Origin: Acidobacteriota bacterium
Lineage (GTDB): Bacteria; Acidobacteriota; Terriglobia; Bryobacterales; Bryobacteraceae
Assembly: GCA_016870995.1 (NCBI GenBank)
Contig: VFZU01000047.1
Span: 1-41,726, forward strand
Direction of reading: 5' to 3'
DNA: 41,726 nucleotides
This document shows, piece by piece, positions 23,975 to 32,257 of the stretch (the stretch's first letter is position 1; the number at the start of each line of letters is the position of its first letter). The position numbers were made by a program, and so were the translations under genes. The notes beneath the pieces are model-generated. The model was given only the letters and a program-made list of their open reading frames with translations, did not search any database and was not told the DNA's origin.

Positions 23975-26668
23975 ATGTCTCTTCGTTTGTATCTTGTCGC
24001 CGTTGTGGCTCTGCTGCTTCAGGCGGGCGACTTCCGCACGCCTGCCGGCACAGAAACGGCAGCCCGCCGCCCGGGAGCTTTAACCATTTTGCCCGGCGGC
24101 CGCTTTGTCACTCCCCATGGCCAAACCCATATCACCGGGCCTGGCCCATTTGGTGTTGCCGTCAATGCCAAAGCTGATTTGATCGTTTCCGCCGATGGCG
24201 GCCCCAATGGCTTCTCGCTCACGGTCGTGAAGCGCGACGGCCAGTTCTGGCGCACCAAAACGATTCGTGGCAAGCGCGCACGAACGAGTGAGGACGAAGA
24301 CGACGAGAACGAAGATTCCTTCAACAGCGTGTTTCAGGGGATGGCCTTCGACGGCGATACAACGATGTTCGTATCAGAGGGAAATTCAGGCGTTGTTCGG
24401 CATATCGACACCGACAACGGAAAGACGCAATATAAGCTTGAGCTCAACCAGGGTACTTTTCGCGACAGCTACAGCGGGGATCTGGTTTACGATGCGCGGC
24501 GCAAACTACTCTACGTCGTCGACCAGGCCAACTTCCGCGTCGCCATCTTCGATGTTGCCAAACGCCGGCTGATCCAGAGCGTAAAGGTTGGCAGGCTGCC
24601 CTTCGCCATGGCTCTCTCTCCAGACCAGCGCCGCCTCTTTGTCACCAACCTTGGCATGTTCGAGTATCAGGCGCTTCCTGGCGCTGACCGCAAGCGGCCA
24701 ATTGAAACGGGCCTCCCGTTTCCAGCCTTCGGATTTCCATCGAAAGAATCCAGCGAAGGCGTCGAGCGTGAAACCGGCAGCGGCCCCGTGAAGGTGGCCC
24801 CGCTGGGAGACCCGAATCGCGAAGAATCGAACTCACTGGCGGTGGTAGACGTCGCTACTCCCGGCGAGGCCAAGTTGATCAAGTTCATCCGCACCGGCTT
24901 GCCCTTCGGAGGCCAGAGCCTTGGCGGTAGTTCTCCAAGCGGCGTGGTTTCGACCCAAGACCGGATCTTCGTCGCCAACGGCCACAACGATTCGATCACG
25001 GTGATCGACGCGCAACGTCTCGAAAATCTCGACGATATCGCCATCCGGATCGCCAACCTCGAGAGCCTTCGTGGAGTTTTGCCGATTGGTCTCGCCTGGC
25101 ATGAAGCATCGAAGCGCCTGCTCGTTGCCGAAGCCGGCATCAACGCCATCGGGGTGATTGATCCTCAGGCCCGCCGCGTCATCGGGCACATCCCCAGCGC
25201 GTGGTTTCCAACCGATCTCGCCATTCAAGGCAACAAAGTTTACGCCGTTGCCGCCAAGGGCTTCGGCACTGGGCCCAACGCCACAAGTACTGTGGCCCAT
25301 GAGCGAAGCTTTCAGGCCGATTTGCGTCACGGAGCAATTCAGATTTTCGACCTTCCTTCAGAAAGCGAACTTGCTGCTCTCACGCAGACCGTTCTCAAGA
25401 ACAACGGCTTTGTTGAAACCGCCGATGCTCCTGCACCCCTTCCGGCGATCAAGCATGTTGTCGTCATCGTCAAAGAAAATCGCACCTTTGATGAAGTATT
25501 CGGCGACCTTGAAAAAGCCGGCAACGGCGAGATTCGCGGCGCATGGCTGCTGGCCCGCTACGGGCGTTATGCCATTGTGCAAACCGAGCGAAATGCACTA
25601 AAGCCACGCGTCAGCCAAAAGGGCCAGGTGATTAGCCCCAATCACATCGCTCTCGCTCAGCGCTACTCGATCAGCGACAACTTTTACGCCGACAGCGAAG
25701 TCAGCGTCGACGGCCACCACTGGATTGTCGGCAGCTATCCCAATGCCTTCACCGAGTCCACGCTCATGGCCAGCTACGGCGGACAAAAGGATTTCCGTCT
25801 GCCCACGACAGCCCCTGGCCGCTTGCTTTTTCCTGGCAGCAATTCCAGCGTCCATCCCGAAGAGCAGCTCGAAGCCGGTGCCTTGTGGCACCATCTGGAG
25901 CGCAACAAGATCTCATTCCGCAACTACGGCGAAGGCTTTGAGCTGGCCGGGGCTGACGAAGGGATTGGCCTTAAACCAACCGGTGCTCGCTATCTCACCA
26001 ATGTCCCCATGCCCGAGCCGCTCTTCAGCAACACCGCTCGCGACTACCCAAACTACAACACCAACATCCCTGATCAGTTCCGCGCCGACCAGTTCATCAA
26101 AGACGTGCGCGCGCGCTATGTCGATGGCAGCGAAACCTTGCCGCGCTTTATCTACATACACCTTCCGAACGATCATGGCGCCAAGCCGCGGCGTGAAGAC
26201 GGCTATCCCGTTCCGGCCAGCTTCATGGCCGACAACGATTACGCGCTGGGCCGCATCGTGGATTTTCTCTCGCACACGAAATACTGGCAGGATATGGCGA
26301 TCCTTGTCACCGAAGATGACGCCCAGGGCGGCGTCGATCACATCGATTCGCATCGAACTGTCTTCATGGCTATCGGCCCCTATGCCAAGCAGAACTACGT
26401 CTCGCGCGTGAATTCCAGTTTTCCAGGTTTGCTAAAGACTGCCTTCCGGCTGCTGCGAATCCCTTCGCTGAATCTCTATGATCATGCCGCGCATGATCTC
26501 TCTGACTGCTTTGCCCTGAGCCCCGACAACACACCTTACGAAGTAAAGCCGGCCAACCCGGAAATCTTCGATCCCTCACGAGCCCGCGAGCCGCGCGACC
26601 CAATCCCCGGCCCGCGCATGGACGATCCGTTTTACCTCCGACGCGAACACGAAAAACCGAAACCATGA
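23975..26668 (+). CDS. Secreted YncE-like beta-propeller / phosphoesterase fusion
   Basis: About 897 residues. A signal peptide is followed by a seven-bladed YncE-like propeller (about residues 50-460, with blade motifs such as LLYVVDQANFRVAIFDV and SITVIDAQ) and a C-terminal phosphoesterase/alkaline-phosphatase superfamily domain (about 475-880). The latter starts with VVIVKENRTFDEVFGDL, the metal-binding ENR(S/T)FD motif of bacterial phospholipase C/acid phosphatases, and has HLPNDHGAK and VTEDDAQGGVDHIDSHR. The substrate is probably a phosphate ester, otherwise unknown. I use the ATG at 23975; a TTG one codon earlier is possible. A very acidic insert (SEDEDDENEDS) lies near residue 110. 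The stop overlaps the next start. Confidence 0.88.
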   Translation: MSLRLYLVAVVALLLQAGDFRTPAGTETAARRPGALTILPGGRFVTPHGQTHITGPGPFGVAVNAKADLIVSADGGPNGFSLTVVKRDGQFWRTKTIRGKRARTSEDEDDENEDSFNSVFQGMAFDGDTTMFVSEGNSGVVRHIDTDNGKTQYKLELNQGTFRDSYSGDLVYDARRKLLYVVDQANFRVAIFDVAKRRLIQSVKVGRLPFAMALSPDQRRLFVTNLGMFEYQALPGADRKRPIETGLPFPAFGFPSKESSEGVERETGSGPVKVAPLGDPNREESNSLAVVDVATPGEAKLIKFIRTGLPFGGQSLGGSSPSGVVSTQDRIFVANGHNDSITVIDAQRLENLDDIAIRIANLESLRGVLPIGLAWHEASKRLLVAEAGINAIGVIDPQARRVIGHIPSAWFPTDLAIQGNKVYAVAAKGFGTGPNATSTVAHERSFQADLRHGAIQIFDLPSESELAALTQTVLKNNGFVETADAPAPLPAIKHVVVIVKENRTFDEVFGDLEKAGNGEIRGAWLLARYGRYAIVQTERNALKPRVSQKGQVISPNHIALAQRYSISDNFYADSEVSVDGHHWIVGSYPNAFTESTLMASYGGQKDFRLPTTAPGRLLFPGSNSSVHPEEQLEAGALWHHLERNKISFRNYGEGFELAGADEGIGLKPTGARYLTNVPMPEPLFSNTARDYPNYNTNIPDQFRADQFIKDVRARYVDGSETLPRFIYIHLPNDHGAKPRREDGYPVPASFMADNDYALGRIVDFLSHTKYWQDMAILVTEDDAQGGVDHIDSHRTVFMAIGPYAKQNYVSRVNSSFPGLLKTAFRLLRIPSLNLYDHAAHDLSDCFALSPDNTPYEVKPANPEIFDPSRAREPRDPIPGPRMDDPFYLRREHEKPKP

Positions 26669-28614
26669 AGACCCTAATCCATCTGGCCTTTGCCGCCACG
26701 CTTGCGTTTGCGCAAGCTCCCAAGCCCCTGCCTCCGCCAGGTGTTGCAATCCCAGCAGAAACGCGGGCTGCCGTGGAGGCGAAACTCAAGGAGCTCAACC
26801 AAAACATTGAGCCCATTGCAAAACATCCTCTGCTGCCGGATGTCCTGATCTTCCGAGAAGCCGTACGTTACGCGCTCACCTACAACGAATTCTTCAAGGC
26901 TGATGAAGGCGCCAAGGCGTTGCGCCTGCTCGATGAAGGGTTGCTGCGCGCACGCCAACTCGCCAATGGCCAATCCCCCTGGACGACGGCCACTGGCCTC
27001 ATCGTGCGCGGGTTCGTTTCAAAGCTCGATGGCAGCGTGCAGCCCTACGGCTTGGTGATCCCAGCTGGCTGGCGACCTACCGATGCGCAGCCCTGGCGGC
27101 TCGATGTCTGGCTGGCTGGTCGCAGCGAAGTTCGCAGCGAACTCAATTTCTTGAGCGAACGCATGGCGCGAGCCGGCGAGTTCGCTCCGCCTGATGCCAT
27201 CATGCTTCATCCCTATGGCCGGTACTGTAACGCCACCAAGTTTGCCGGCGAAGTGGATGTGATGGAAGCGCTCGCTGCCGCCAGGCAAAACTACCGCACC
27301 GACCGGGATCGCACTTTCGTGCGTGGCTTCTCCATGGGTGGCGGATCCACCTGGCATCTGGCCGCTCACTATGCAGACATCTGGGCTGGTGCCGCGCCGG
27401 GCGCAGGGTTCGCCGAGACCAAGGAATACCAAAGCCTCGAGAAGAAAGGCGACATCCGGCCGTGGTACGAGCAGAAGCTCTGGCGCTGGTATGACGCCAC
27501 CGAATACGCTGCTAACTTCCACAACCTGCCGTTGGTGGCTTACTCCGGCGAGAAAGACCGTCAAATCCAGGCAGCCCAGATCATGGATCGTTACCTGAAC
27601 AAAGAAGGCATGACACTCGCTCACGTCATCGGGCCCAACACCGAACACAAGTATCATCCTGATTCGAAGCCCGACATCGAGGGCCGCCTCGCCGCCATCG
27701 CCAAAACAGGGCGCGACGCATTTCCGAGCAGCATCCGCTTCACCACCTACACCTTGCGCTACAACCGCATGCGCTGGATTGTCGTAGATGCTCTGGATCA
27801 ACATTGGGAAAAGGCTCGCGTCAACGCTCAGATTCTCGATAATGGCGACATCCAGGTAGAGACCGCAAACGTTACTGCGTTCACGATCGACTTCAACGCC
27901 GGCGGTTGGAAGCACTCGCCAGATCGCGCACCCGCCATTCGAATCGACGGCCAGCGCGCGGGCAATCTGCAGCCGATGACCGACCGCAGCCTGCGTGGTG
28001 GATTTGTAAAGAAAGGCAGCAGCTGGCAGTTGGCCAATCTCGACGAAGGCTTGCGCAAGCGTCATGGCCTGCAGGGGCCCATCGACGATGCCTTCTTCTC
28101 GAGCTTTGTGATGGTGACGCCTTCCGGCAATGGTCTCAGCGAAGCTACCGCCGGCTGGGTGAAGGCCGAGAGCTCGAGGGCCATCAGCACCTGGCGATCG
28201 CTGTTTCGTGGCGACGCACGAGTCAAGAAGGACGCTGAAATCACCGCGGACGATATCGCCAATTCGAATCTGATTCTTTGGGGAGATCCGGCCAGCAATG
28301 CCGTGATCGCTAAGGTTCTGCCCAAGCTGCCACTCGAGTGGAATGCCAACAAGCTCGCCATCGGTAGCCAATCCTGCGATGCCAAAGCCTGCATGCCGGT
28401 GATGATTTATCCGAACCCACTGAACCCGAAGCGCTACATCGTACTGAACAGTGCGCACACGATGCGTGAGGATTCCAACGTCACGAATTCTCAGCAGACA
28501 CCCCGCCTGCCCGATGCCGCGCTTGTCGGTCTTGAAGAACCCCCCGGCCCCGTCCGTCCCGGTAAGATCCTATGGGCGGATTTCTTCAACGAAACCTGGG
28601 CGCTGAAGCAGTAG
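26665..28614 (+). CDS. Secreted alpha/beta hydrolase, prolyl-oligopeptidase-like
   Basis: A 649-residue protein with a signal peptide (MKTLIHLAFAATLAFAQA). The central region is an alpha/beta hydrolase: nucleophile Ser in FVRGFSMGGGSTWH, a likely Asp in YSGEKDRQIQ and a His in GPNTEHKYHP. The N-terminal 120 residues are helical and the last 300 are unassigned. It could be an esterase or peptidase acting in the periplasm. It starts inside the stop of the propeller/phosphoesterase gene (ATGA), so the two are translationally coupled and may act on the same compound. The 3' end overlaps the convergent glycosyltransferase by 45 bp. Confidence 0.85.
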   Translation: MKTLIHLAFAATLAFAQAPKPLPPPGVAIPAETRAAVEAKLKELNQNIEPIAKHPLLPDVLIFREAVRYALTYNEFFKADEGAKALRLLDEGLLRARQLANGQSPWTTATGLIVRGFVSKLDGSVQPYGLVIPAGWRPTDAQPWRLDVWLAGRSEVRSELNFLSERMARAGEFAPPDAIMLHPYGRYCNATKFAGEVDVMEALAAARQNYRTDRDRTFVRGFSMGGGSTWHLAAHYADIWAGAAPGAGFAETKEYQSLEKKGDIRPWYEQKLWRWYDATEYAANFHNLPLVAYSGEKDRQIQAAQIMDRYLNKEGMTLAHVIGPNTEHKYHPDSKPDIEGRLAAIAKTGRDAFPSSIRFTTYTLRYNRMRWIVVDALDQHWEKARVNAQILDNGDIQVETANVTAFTIDFNAGGWKHSPDRAPAIRIDGQRAGNLQPMTDRSLRGGFVKKGSSWQLANLDEGLRKRHGLQGPIDDAFFSSFVMVTPSGNGLSEATAGWVKAESSRAISTWRSLFRGDARVKKDAEITADDIANSNLILWGDPASNAVIAKVLPKLPLEWNANKLAIGSQSCDAKACMPVMIYPNPLNPKRYIVLNSAHTMREDSNVTNSQQTPRLPDAALVGLEEPPGPVRPGKILWADFFNETWALKQ

Positions 28615-29733
28615 CCCGGCCACCTTGGCAGCCGCATCGCGAAACGGTCGCGCTTGCGCATAGGCCTTCGCCGCGGCACCCATGCCTTGACGCCGCGCGG
28701 GGTCATTCAACAACTGCTCAATCGCCGCTCTCAATTGAGATGTCGAGCTAACGAGAGTTCCAAACTCCGGCTGGAGAATCGCCTCCGCCCCTTCGTGATT
28801 CCACGCGACCGCAGGCAAGCCGTGCGAGAGCGCTTCCATCAAAGTGAGCCCATAGCTCTCAGAAACAGAAGGAAACGCATAGATGTCGGCGCTTGCGAAG
28901 GCGTCCAGCTTTGCTTGCCCGCTCAGATGCCCGGGGAACTCGATATCCATCCCTTGGCTCAGTTTCCGCAAGCGGCGCAGGTACGCATCGCCTCCCATAA
29001 ACGCGGCTTCGCCGGCGATGCGGATCTTCACGTCCAGCCCGCGCGCTGCCTCAAGCAACCTGTGCTGACCCTTCTCGGGCGAGATGCGGCTTAGTGTCAA
29101 GACCACGGGCTTCGGCGAGGGCTGTCTTGAGCCCACACCCGCCGCTTCCGGGGTTCCCCAGGGAACAACGTGAATCTTCGCTGGGTTGGTTTCCGGGTAG
29201 CACTTGAGAATGCGCTGCTTCATCGCATCGGTCATGACGATGTGTCCCGTGGAGCAACGCACGCAGCGATGTTGGTTCGTAAACACAAGCCGCAAGGGGC
29301 CAGGCAACCAGGGCTCAAAGGGTGCCATCGCGCGCGCAGCCCTCTCCGGGCTCACCCATTCGCCCAGGTACATCTTCATCACAAACGCCAGCACGTCAAC
29401 GTGCCAGATGGTGAAAACACGATAGCCGTGCCGCTCCAGCAACTCGAAGTCGGGCCCCTCGCCAATGTCATTGGCAAGCACGATGGTCTGGGCCGGATCT
29501 TCGGCCAGAATGCGGTTGGTGGCGAACTTTCTGAAGCGATGGCAGAACTTTGTGTACTCGCCTTGCGTGTACTTTACGATCTCGCTTGCGGTCTCTTGCG
29601 GCCGCACGATCTCGAGTTCAAAGGGCAGACTTCGTCGCCATTGCTGTTCGAGCATTCGAGCAATCGCACCGCCGCCGCCGATCGGGACAATGGCTTCGGC
29701 TCCGGCATGCGCCGCTGTGTAGAGAACCTTCAA
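28570..29733 (-). CDS. Glycosyltransferase family 4
   Basis: A 387-residue GT-B-fold retaining glycosyltransferase. The C-terminal nucleotide-sugar domain has LTLSRISPEKGQHRLLEAA and the EX7E region SVSESYGLTLMEALSHGLPA; the N-terminal acceptor domain has GGGGAIARM. Donor and acceptor are not deducible. The start is TTG at 29733, five bases after the mannose-6-phosphate isomerase stop, so both belong to one operon and a mannose-derived donor (GDP-mannose) is a reasonable guess. Confidence 0.88.
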   Translation of the reverse strand: MKVLYTAAHAGAEAIVPIGGGGAIARMLEQQWRRSLPFELEIVRPQETASEIVKYTQGEYTKFCHRFRKFATNRILAEDPAQTIVLANDIGEGPDFELLERHGYRVFTIWHVDVLAFVMKMYLGEWVSPERAARAMAPFEPWLPGPLRLVFTNQHRCVRCSTGHIVMTDAMKQRILKCYPETNPAKIHVVPWGTPEAAGVGSRQPSPKPVVLTLSRISPEKGQHRLLEAARGLDVKIRIAGEAAFMGGDAYLRRLRKLSQGMDIEFPGHLSGQAKLDAFASADIYAFPSVSESYGLTLMEALSHGLPAVAWNHEGAEAILQPEFGTLVSSTSQLRAAIEQLLNDPARRQGMGAAAKAYAQARPFRDAAAKVAGLLLQRPGFVEEIRP

Positions 29734-29738
29734 TGGGT

Positions 29739-30518
29739 CTACTCCGGCCAGGTGACGTAGAGAAGTGTGGTCGCTTTGGCAGGCTCGATAGTGACGTTGC
29801 GCAATAGCCGCCAGCCTTCGCCCTTTTCGTAAGGCTCGCCTGCGATTTTGCCCTTGCCCTCGAGGATCATCAACACCCTGCGAGGGCCGCTGAGCGCCAT
29901 CGCCGCGTCGATACGCATCTTCTCTGAGCGGAAGTACTCACACTCGACAACGCCTTGCCGCTGCCCCTGGTAAGGGCCCGTGCGGCTCACTTCCATGCCA
30001 CGCTCCAGATGCAACTCGCGTGGACGGCCATAATCGTACAAGCGGTAGGTCACATCCGAGTTTTGCTGGATTTCGCAAATGGCGAGGCCCGCACCAATGG
30101 CATGTACTTCCCCCGCCGGGACAAGGTAATTCTCGCCTGCCCGCACCTTGCGCCACTCCATCATCTGCTCGATGGAGCCAGTCCGCGCACCTTCGGCAAC
30201 CTCAGCCGTGGTGTAAAACTTACGAAAACCAAGGCCAATCTCGCTACCTTCGTCGGCCCTCAGGATGTGCCACATCTCGGTCTTGCCGAGCGAAGCCTCA
30301 TGGCGGCTGCCGTAATCATCATCGGGATGAACCTGGATCGAGAGGCGCTCAGAGGTAAACAGAAACTTAAACAGCAGCGGGAGGCGTTCTTCATCTTCAA
30401 ACCAGACCTCACCGATCTTCACATCGGCGGGGCCAAAAATGGGTGAAAGATTGCTCGTTCCCCAGACCTTCTCGTGCCTCGTTGTTCTCAGCTTCCGAGC
30501 GCCGGGTCCAATCATCAT
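29739..30518 (-). CDS. manA: Mannose-6-phosphate isomerase, class I (short form)
   Basis: A 259-residue cupin enzyme, shorter than E. coli ManA (391) and closer to compact forms. Zinc ligands and catalytic motifs are visible in LSIQVHPDDDYG, GKTEMWHIL and VPAGEVHAIGAG, plus the Arg in DVTYRLYDYGRPRELH. It interconverts mannose-6-phosphate and fructose-6-phosphate, supplying GDP-mannose or feeding mannose into glycolysis. The ATG at 30518 overlaps the stop of the aminotransferase gene upstream (ATGA). Confidence 0.9.
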   Translation of the reverse strand: MMIGPGARKLRTTRHEKVWGTSNLSPIFGPADVKIGEVWFEDEERLPLLFKFLFTSERLSIQVHPDDDYGSRHEASLGKTEMWHILRADEGSEIGLGFRKFYTTAEVAEGARTGSIEQMMEWRKVRAGENYLVPAGEVHAIGAGLAICEIQQNSDVTYRLYDYGRPRELHLERGMEVSRTGPYQGQRQGVVECEYFRSEKMRIDAAMALSGPRRVLMILEGKGKIAGEPYEKGEGWRLLRNVTIEPAKATTLLYVTWPE

Positions 30519-31708
30519 CCAAGCTTCCTGACGAACTCCTCAATCCGGTCGAGGCCCTTCTTCAGGTCCTCCATCGAGGCGGCGTAAGAAATTCTGACGT
30601 GCTCGTTGGTTCCAAAAGCCTCGCCGGGAACCACAGTCACCAGGGCGTCGGCTAGCAAGCGCGAAGCAAACTCCATCGGAGTGTTGATGCCGCCCTTGCC
30701 CAGCACGCCGCTGATATTCGGGTAAGCGTAAAAGGCACCCTGCGGGGTTTGTGCCGATACTCCCGGGATGGCCCGCAGCCGCTCCAGCGTGTAGTCACGC
30801 CGCTTGCGAAACTCGGTCAGCATCGTTGTGATTGAATCCTGAGGTCCTGCCACGGCCTCAACAGCCGCCTTTTGCGCAATCGAATTCGGATTCGATGTCG
30901 AGTGCGTCAACAGCTTGCCGCAAGCGTCGATCACAAACTTAGGCCCGAGCAAGAACCCGATGCGCCAGCCGGTCATCGCATAGGTCTTCGAGAGCGAACC
31001 CATCACGATCACGATGTCCTTGCCGCCAGGCAATGAAGCCATACTGAAGGGCTCACTGTCGTAGAGAAAACGGCAATAGCATTCATCAGCCAGAATCCAG
31101 ATGCCGCGTTCCTGGGCGAGCGCATAGATCTTCTTCAGTTCGCTCGTGGGGATCACGCCGCCGCTTGGGTTCGACGGAGAGTTTACGATGATCGCCTTGG
31201 TGCGCGGAGTAATGCTGGCTGCGATTGCGTCGGCAGAAACAGCAAAGCCGCTTTCTTCGGTCGATTCTACAAACACTGCCTTGCCGCCTGCATAGTTCAC
31301 AATGTCGGCGAAGCTCACCCAATAGGGAACCGGAATGATCACCTCATCACCATCATTAATCAGCGCTTGCACCACAGCAAAAATGCCGTACTTGCCGCCC
31401 ACCGTTACAGCGCATTCTGCCGGAGAGTAATCAGTGCCATAGTCCGTCTTGTGACGCGCCACAATGGCCGCCTTCAGGTCAGCCGTGCCACCAGCGGGTG
31501 TGTACTTTGTGAAATTCTTGTTGATGGCGTCGATCGCCGCCTGCTTCACATTGGCCGGGGTGGGAAAGTCGGGCTCGCCGACGCTGAAGTCGACCACGTC
31601 ATGGCCTTCGCGGCGCAGGCGGTCGGCATCAGCGGCTACCTTCATGGTGGCGCTTACGCTGATGCGAGAGATTCTTTCGGCTAGTGTGGTTGGCGGTGCA
31701 ACAGGCAT
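30515..31708 (-). CDS. Class I/II aminotransferase, aspartate aminotransferase-like
   Basis: A 397-residue PLP enzyme of the Ib aspartate-aminotransferase group. The Schiff-base lysine is in GSLSKTYAMTGWRIGF; NSPSNPSGGV carries the conserved Asn and the substrate Arg is in NEHVRISYA. It probably moves amino groups between aspartate or other amino acids and 2-oxoglutarate; some members prefer prephenate. It is 12 bp downstream of coaD and overlaps the isomerase gene by four bases, so coaD, this gene, manA and the glycosyltransferase look like one transcript. Confidence 0.92.
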   Translation of the reverse strand: MPVAPPTTLAERISRISVSATMKVAADADRLRREGHDVVDFSVGEPDFPTPANVKQAAIDAINKNFTKYTPAGGTADLKAAIVARHKTDYGTDYSPAECAVTVGGKYGIFAVVQALINDGDEVIIPVPYWVSFADIVNYAGGKAVFVESTEESGFAVSADAIAASITPRTKAIIVNSPSNPSGGVIPTSELKKIYALAQERGIWILADECYCRFLYDSEPFSMASLPGGKDIVIVMGSLSKTYAMTGWRIGFLLGPKFVIDACGKLLTHSTSNPNSIAQKAAVEAVAGPQDSITTMLTEFRKRRDYTLERLRAIPGVSAQTPQGAFYAYPNISGVLGKGGINTPMEFASRLLADALVTVVPGEAFGTNEHVRISYAASMEDLKKGLDRIEEFVRKLG

Positions 31709-31720
31709 TGGGTTGGGTGC

Positions 31721-32203
31721 TTAACTCCTTTGAAATCGAGCCCGCAAATGGGACTCCACGCTCGGCGGCACAAGTCCGCCAATATCCCCGCCGAGGCGGG
31801 CAACTTCTTTGATGATCCGCGAGCTCACAAACGAATACTGCTCGCTGGCCATCAGGAACACGGTTTCGAGATTCGGTTTGAGGCGCCGATTCATCAGCGC
31901 CATTTGCAATTCAAACTCGTAGTCTGAGATCGCGCGGATGCCGCGCACGATGATCTGTGCCGATTCCCGCTCCGCGAATTCAACGAGTAAACCATCGAAG
32001 CTCGTCACTTCGATGTTCGAGTAGTTTTTGACGGCTTCGCGCGTCATCTCTACGCGTTCTTCAATCGGGAACAACGGATTCTTGTTTGAGTTCAACAGAA
32101 CGCCTACCACCAGGCGATCCGCAAGGCGCGACGCCCTGCCAATCACATCGAGGTGACCATTCGTGACTGGGTCAAAGGACCCTGGATAAATTGCCGTGAG
32201 CAC
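31721..32203 (-). CDS. coaD: Pantetheine-phosphate adenylyltransferase CoaD
   Basis: A 160-residue hexameric nucleotidyltransferase of normal length. YPGSFDPVTNGHLDVI contains the T/HxGH motif, IIVRGIRAISDYEFELQMA is the pantetheine-contacting helix region, and YSFVSSRIIKEVA is the ISSTxxR-type motif. It adenylates 4'-phosphopantetheine to dephospho-CoA. The start is GTG at 32203. It is the first gene of a four-gene minus-strand cluster and follows the TonB-receptor stop by 54 bp. Confidence 0.97.
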   Translation of the reverse strand: MLTAIYPGSFDPVTNGHLDVIGRASRLADRLVVGVLLNSNKNPLFPIEERVEMTREAVKNYSNIEVTSFDGLLVEFAERESAQIIVRGIRAISDYEFELQMALMNRRLKPNLETVFLMASEQYSFVSSRIIKEVARLGGDIGGLVPPSVESHLRARFQRS

Positions 32204-32257
32204 GCGTGTGAGTAAGCACCCATTGTAGCCAACTGGCTCGCGGCACTTCGTCTCCCG

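Noticed and set aside
27019-28458. 479-codon open frame antisense to the secreted hydrolase
   Set aside because: Shadow frame created by codon bias; the plus-strand protein has a signal peptide and catalytic motifs.
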